Source: Chloroflexota bacterium (GTDB taxonomy: Bacteria > Chloroflexota > Anaerolineae > Promineifilales > Promineifilaceae). Taken from it: a DNA stretch of 64,000 nt. Positions within the stretch are counted from its first letter, which is position 1, and every line of letters starts with the position of its first letter. A program made the position numbers and the translations under genes. This document shows, piece after piece, positions 59,348 through 64,000 of the stretch. The stretch is taken from positions 1 through 64,000 of the forward strand of contig JAHDEN010000007.1 of the NCBI GenBank assembly GCA_020628815.1, in the 5' to 3' direction. The notes below the pieces were generated by a model. The model made no database searches and was not told where the DNA came from. It was given only the letters and a program-made list of their open reading frames with translations.

Positions 59348-61012
59348 CTATTGTTTAATCCGGCCGATAATCGTTTCAAAATCGGTGTGAGGTGACAAAG
59401 CGCCAAACGCACCGCTCCGATTTGGACCCAAACGCGATTCACAAAACGCATCAGCCACGGCTTGGTTCCCATGGCGCACCAGCAACGACCCTTGCAGGGT
59501 CAAAGCCAACTTTTCGGTGATGGCTCTAGCCCGTAGCTGAATGTGATCTTCATCTGCAAGATCATTTTTTAGCGATTCAATCGCTCCGTCCAACAATCCA
59601 TTTGCCCCTTTTGCTTGCTCTAATTCTTGCAAGACCGCTGGAACCGCCTCCGGCTCACGCCCCATCGCACGCAACACGTCTAAACACATCACATTCCCTG
59701 ACCCTTCCCAAATGCTGTTCAGGGGCGCTTCACGGTATAAGCGAGGGATAATCGATTCTTCGATGTAGCCGGAACCACCCAAACATTCAAGCGCCTCTCC
59801 AATCTGCATCGGAGCTCGCTTGCATACCCAATATTTAGCAATGGCGGTCCCGATCCTGGCAAACGCTTTGGCAGTTGGATCATTTTCAGACTCATCCATC
59901 GCCCGGCCGAGACGCATCGTTAGCACCAGCGCCGCTTCACTTTCAATCGCCAAGTCTGCCAACACATTGCGCATCAGCGGCTGATCGATTAGCTTTTTGC
60001 CAAAGGCAGACCGATGTGCCACATGATGATGAGCCCGCACCAGCGCTTGTCGCATCAGTCCGGCCGAACTTGCCGCACAGTAATAACGATTCCCCGTTAC
60101 CATCTGCATGATCGTCTGCAATCCTCGGCCGTCTGGCCCCAGCATCACCCCATAGGTATCCTGCAATTCAATCTCTGAAGATGCGTTTGAGCGATTGCCC
60201 AACTTATCTTTTAAGCGCTGGATATACAGCGTGTTCCGCACATTATCCGGCCGCCAACGAGGCACTAAAAAGCATGACAGTCCAGTCTCTGTATAGGCCA
60301 ACGTCAAAAACGCATCACACATCGGAGCCGAGCAGAAAAACTTGTGACCAGTCAGCAAATACTCAGCCCCATCCCCAGTTTTTCCATTTAACGGAACCGC
60401 CTGAGTCGAATTGGCCCGCACATCAGATCCCCCCTGCTTTTCAGTCATAAACATTCCGAGTACCGCCCCCGCCTTTTCACAAACCGGAATGTCTCGCTTG
60501 TCATATCGGGTAGAGAGCACACGAGGAATCCACTCTTCGGCAAGGGCCGGGCTAACCCTTAATGATGGAATTACCGAATAGGCCATCGCCATAGGGCACA
60601 TCACCCCACCTTCAACCTGGTTAAACATGTAAACCAAAGCCGCATACCCAACCTGAGCTCCCGCTTGTGGATGATTCCACGGAAAACTATGCACTTCGTT
60701 TTCAATCGCGTGTGCCATCAGGTCATGATAGGTGGGATGGTATTCAACGCTGTTGAGCCGATTTCCGTATCGATCATAAGCCTTCAATTCTGGATGATTA
60801 CGGTTGGCCATATCAGCTTTATGAAACATCTCGGCCGTACCTGTGTTTTGGCCAAAACCGGCTAGCTTTTCAGCTGCCCATCCTGCCCCTTCACGCTCAA
60901 CCGTTTCGCGCAGGGCGACATCATCTTGCCACAAATTTTGATCACCCAAGTGGGGCGGCATGTTTAGTACTTCGTGTGTAGGCAGGTTGGAGATAGGGTT
61001 TAAAGGGTTCAT
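59348..61012 (-). CDS. aidB: AidB-like acyl-CoA dehydrogenase
   Basis: VEREGAGW, GMFMTEKQGGSDVRANST, LKDKLGNRSNASSEIE, PRLYREAPLNSIWEGSGNVMCLDVLRAM match AidB blocks. Confidence 0.9.
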   Translation of the reverse strand: MNPLNPISNLPTHEVLNMPPHLGDQNLWQDDVALRETVEREGAGWAAEKLAGFGQNTGTAEMFHKADMANRNHPELKAYDRYGNRLNSVEYHPTYHDLMAHAIENEVHSFPWNHPQAGAQVGYAALVYMFNQVEGGVMCPMAMAYSVIPSLRVSPALAEEWIPRVLSTRYDKRDIPVCEKAGAVLGMFMTEKQGGSDVRANSTQAVPLNGKTGDGAEYLLTGHKFFCSAPMCDAFLTLAYTETGLSCFLVPRWRPDNVRNTLYIQRLKDKLGNRSNASSEIELQDTYGVMLGPDGRGLQTIMQMVTGNRYYCAASSAGLMRQALVRAHHHVAHRSAFGKKLIDQPLMRNVLADLAIESEAALVLTMRLGRAMDESENDPTAKAFARIGTAIAKYWVCKRAPMQIGEALECLGGSGYIEESIIPRLYREAPLNSIWEGSGNVMCLDVLRAMGREPEAVPAVLQELEQAKGANGLLDGAIESLKNDLADEDHIQLRARAITEKLALTLQGSLLVRHGNQAVADAFCESRLGPNRSGAFGALSPHTDFETIIGRIKQ

Positions 61013-61078
61013 TTTTTAAAAGCTCGATTTAGCTATTCAACGGCAATAATTAACTTGCCTTGCGCACTTTCCCGACAA

Positions 61079-61144
61079 AGACCAGTCAGGTTTATACGAA
61101 CAACTTGGCCAAACACCAGTGAGAAACGGAAACCTGACTGGTCT
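61079..61144. repeat. Inverted repeat AGACCAGTCAGGTTT ... AAACCTGACTGGTCT
   Basis: Perfect 15-bp arms separated by 36 nt between two same-strand genes. Confidence 0.85.
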
Positions 61145-61164
61145 CTAGCGCGTAACATCAATAA

Positions 61165-62400
61165 TCAATTTTCAGGCAAAGACCATACGGCCCGTGGGAT
61201 CTGTTTTTCTTTGTCAACAAACGGCAGCGCATCAACCAGCGCCTCATGCATTGTTCCGGCTTCATCTTGCAACATCACCGTTTGACCCAGCCAATCGCCA
61301 CCGGCCAAAGGTTTATCAAAACGAACGTAGCCAATACCGGTATCTAAAGTTGGGGACCATGTGCCAATGGTTAAATGGCCTACCGGCCGATCGTCATGAA
61401 AAACGGTTAGGCCTGTTGCGGGGGTTGTTCCTGCGCAGGTCAATCCAAACAAAAGCTGGGTACGGTCGGCCGTTTCTAACGCTGCCCGGCCGATAAACCG
61501 ATCCTTTTTAAAGTTTACAAACTGACCCAAACCTGCGCCAAACGGGGTTAAGTCCGGTTCAATATCGCTCCCATTGTCCAAAATGCCCGATTCAATACGG
61601 CGAATGCCCATCGACGAGGCACTGCTGAACGCCATGCCAAACGGCTCGCCGCAAGCAAAAAGATGGCTCCAAAGTGCATCATGATCCGTTGGCTCACGGC
61701 CACTGTTACAATAAATTTCGATCCCAACTTCGCCCGTCCAGCCGGTCCGTGATACCCACAGCTTTTGCCCACCAATCACAAACCATCCCGCCTGAAAATA
61801 TTTAAAATCGGCCGACAACCCGCCTCCTATCGCCGCGTTCAGAACGTCTAGCGATTTTGGCCCCTGAATTTGAATTACGCGGGAAATAGGATCACGCACT
61901 TCGACATCAAGGCCGATGGCGTGTGCCTTGAGCCAGCTCATAAACTCTCCGTTAGCCTTCACATACCAAAAGCGATCTTCACCCAAACGCATCAAGACGC
62001 CATCCATCAAAACGGTGCCGTCGTCATTGCATGCGATTCCATAACGGCAGCGGCCGACGTTCATCGGTGCCACGCGACAAGTCAACACTTTATCAAGCAG
62101 CACGGCCGCATCTGGTCCTATAATTTCTAGCGGTTTTTCTGGCACATCGTACAGCAAAACATCCCGTCTTAGTTTCCAATATTGCGGGATGGGATCTTCG
62201 CTATCGTCAGTTTTAAGCGGGTAGAAACGGTTGCAATACATGCCAAAAACCGTTTGATCAGTTACATAGTGTTTGGCAAATGGGGAATGCCCGTAACGAT
62301 AGGCACTGAGCTGAATGGTTTTAAAAGATTCGATATAAAAGTGCTTTCTGGTGGTCATATTTTCTCTCTTTAGCAAATAAGCTCTCGTCAAATCCGTCAC
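61165..62400 (-). CDS. Aminomethyltransferase (GcvT) family protein
   Basis: YWKLRRDVLLYDVPEKPLEIIGPDAAVLLDKVLT, VSRTGWTGEVGIEIYC, GIRRIESGI. Confidence 0.85.
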   Translation of the reverse strand: MTDLTRAYLLKRENMTTRKHFYIESFKTIQLSAYRYGHSPFAKHYVTDQTVFGMYCNRFYPLKTDDSEDPIPQYWKLRRDVLLYDVPEKPLEIIGPDAAVLLDKVLTCRVAPMNVGRCRYGIACNDDGTVLMDGVLMRLGEDRFWYVKANGEFMSWLKAHAIGLDVEVRDPISRVIQIQGPKSLDVLNAAIGGGLSADFKYFQAGWFVIGGQKLWVSRTGWTGEVGIEIYCNSGREPTDHDALWSHLFACGEPFGMAFSSASSMGIRRIESGILDNGSDIEPDLTPFGAGLGQFVNFKKDRFIGRAALETADRTQLLFGLTCAGTTPATGLTVFHDDRPVGHLTIGTWSPTLDTGIGYVRFDKPLAGGDWLGQTVMLQDEAGTMHEALVDALPFVDKEKQIPRAVWSLPEN

Positions 62401-62522
62401 ATAACAAAATCACCTGCTGGATAAATGCATCTAGATTGTGCACTTGATCTGGCAGGTGTTTTTTTGTTTGTATTCATCAAAGCTGATTTTAAATCAATCA
62501 GCCGATTCGACCACCATAGTTT

Positions 62523-63560
62523 TTAGCCAACCTGTTCAGCTCGTGCTTTGATAATTCCAAGAATGTAGTCCTGCAAATTGTGCATCAAATAATCTGTCCA
62601 ACGTGCACCATATCGATTAAATCGTGTTTGCAGATAATGTTCGGAAGAAAAATGGAGCAATACGGTGCCATCTTCTAAAGGCTCTATCTCATACATGCCT
62701 GCGACAACATCAAACACCTCCCCATCAATCACATCCAACGGGGCTGGAAGCAGTGTGTCTGATGCTTCGGTGATTTTGAATCGCATCAAGACATTTTCTT
62801 CAATCTCGGTGATTTCTTCCTCAAATTTGAGTCCATTCTCAAAATAACCAACTCGCATCCCGCCTACAACCGGGTCACTCAAAATTGCTTTGACCGGCCG
62901 TGGAATACCTACCCAATGTGTCCAGTTAAAGCGATGCTCGTCTTCAGTAATTAGCTCTACTCGGCCGATTTCGTTCCAAACCGTCTCTGCATTTGCATTG
63001 ATATGGATCGAGGTAAGAGTGTGTACCGTCTGCCGCTCTTTTTCAAATTCAGCCTCAACCGGGCTCAATCCAAATGGAGCAAAGAGCGCGCAGGCGATCA
63101 AAATCGCTACACATTTTTTGTGCTTTTGAATAAGCCAAACGCTTAGCCCCCCAAATGATGCGGCCGGAAATACGATAGGAATCGAGATCACAAAACATAG
63201 CAAAAAGCCTAATGTCAAAACCAAAGCGGCTAATGAGACAGCAAAAACACCCAACCACGGCACAAATATCGCCTCTAAAAATGTTATCTTTCGATAATCA
63301 GCCACATCATTTTTCATCCAGCGCTTTGTGAAGTAATTACTGGATACAGAGGCAATACCGATAGCGTACGGGACGAGGAAAACAAACGTCCACGAAAAAG
63401 TCTCAAGATCAAATTCGCCCAGCGCCCCATTGTTAAAAACAACGACGCAAGCATAACCGTACGCAAGCGCAAACAGGATGGTTATTGCATAGGCCCTAAA
63501 TGGAGTAAAAAATTTAAATAGGCGTTCGGAAAATGAGACAGACTTATATTTATTGATCAT
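62523..63560 (-). CDS. Membrane protein with C-terminal SRPBCC-like (polyketide cyclase-like) domain
   Basis: N-terminal TM helices; SIHINANAETVWNEIGRVELI... SRPBCC-like segment. Confidence 0.65.
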   Translation of the reverse strand: MINKYKSVSFSERLFKFFTPFRAYAITILFALAYGYACVVVFNNGALGEFDLETFSWTFVFLVPYAIGIASVSSNYFTKRWMKNDVADYRKITFLEAIFVPWLGVFAVSLAALVLTLGFLLCFVISIPIVFPAASFGGLSVWLIQKHKKCVAILIACALFAPFGLSPVEAEFEKERQTVHTLTSIHINANAETVWNEIGRVELITEDEHRFNWTHWVGIPRPVKAILSDPVVGGMRVGYFENGLKFEEEITEIEENVLMRFKITEASDTLLPAPLDVIDGEVFDVVAGMYEIEPLEDGTVLLHFSSEHYLQTRFNRYGARWTDYLMHNLQDYILGIIKARAEQVG

Positions 63561-63762
63561 ATGCTAAATCCTTTAAAAAATTAGACCCAGCGGTTTGTCA
63601 ATTGTCCCTTGATGGAAACTTCAATGGGGCAAACCACTTTAGGCTAAGTCAACGGATTTCATCAATTCATCCTTGACGTAGCACTAGCATACAAATCAAC
63701 CTACATCATTCCTAAGTGCCAAAAGTAACTCGACAACGGGTCATTGGTAACGCTTCAACACC

Positions 63763-64000
63763 CTATTCAGACTCTTCTAGATTCTCTATTGCGTTAAAGG
63801 TCAAGGCCTTGCTTGAACTACGTCCCCAGAACGTTTCGTCATACATGGCCACCGCTTCTGTTGGCATCGCAGTCACAGTTCCGGACCCTGTCACACGGGC
63901 TAAATAGGTGATCGTGCGGGTTCCTGTGGGCAGATCGGTTACAAAGAAACTAATCTTATTGCCACGGATTTCTTTCCGGTTGTAGCCAAATTCGCGCCAG
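63763..64000 (-). CDS. C-terminus of an alpha-2-macroglobulin family protein (truncated at window edge)
   Basis: Reverse-strand translation WREFGYNRKEIRGNKISFFVTDLPTGTRTITYLARVTGSGTVTAMPTEAVAMYDETFWGRSSSKALTFN*, bacterial A2M C-terminal pattern. Confidence 0.7.
   Translation of the reverse strand, partial: WREFGYNRKEIRGNKISFFVTDLPTGTRTITYLARVTGSGTVTAMPTEAVAMYDETFWGRSSSKALTFNAIENLEESE

Noticed and set aside
1-64000. Prophage, integrative element or toxin-antitoxin defence island
   Set aside because: No integrase, phage structural genes, restriction-modification genes or tRNA attachment sites recognised

Overview
This is a 64 kb bacterial chromosomal segment, coding-dense and unbroken by phage, plasmid, rRNA or CRISPR loci. 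Gene content and style suggest Chloroflexota-like DNA (inference only). I support about 47 protein genes.

Main loci:
- A MerR regulator with a textbook 19-bp-spacer promoter.
- A signal-peptide-less RdhA-like Fe-S protein.
- A P-type ATPase.
- A transglutaminase-UvrA fusion.
- A lipoprotein with three alpha-carbonic anhydrase domains plus a fourth degenerate one.
- A thiBPQ-type transporter behind a TPP riboswitch.
- An adenosine/MTA deaminase, MtnA-like, MTA/MTI phosphorylase and Crp/Fnr operon.
- Two ThDP enzymes and a DmdA-like GcvT-family protein.
- A GntR-controlled catabolic operon.
- AidB and sulfotransferase genes.

The most unusual signal is a set of about ten intergenic islands built from exact 7-nt-periodic degenerate repeats. 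They are usually arranged as two inverted arms that fill the space between the stop codon of one gene and the start of the next. The heptad sequence differs from island to island. One island encloses a four-helix-bundle (S23/IVS-type) gene between near-identical inverted heptad arrays. One encloses a MITE/REP-like palindrome. One has become the in-frame linker of the transglutaminase-UvrA fusion. Separately, the 6-mer CGGCCG is strongly over-represented across the window (HIP1-like). No searches were run; family calls are from recognised motifs in the supplied translations.
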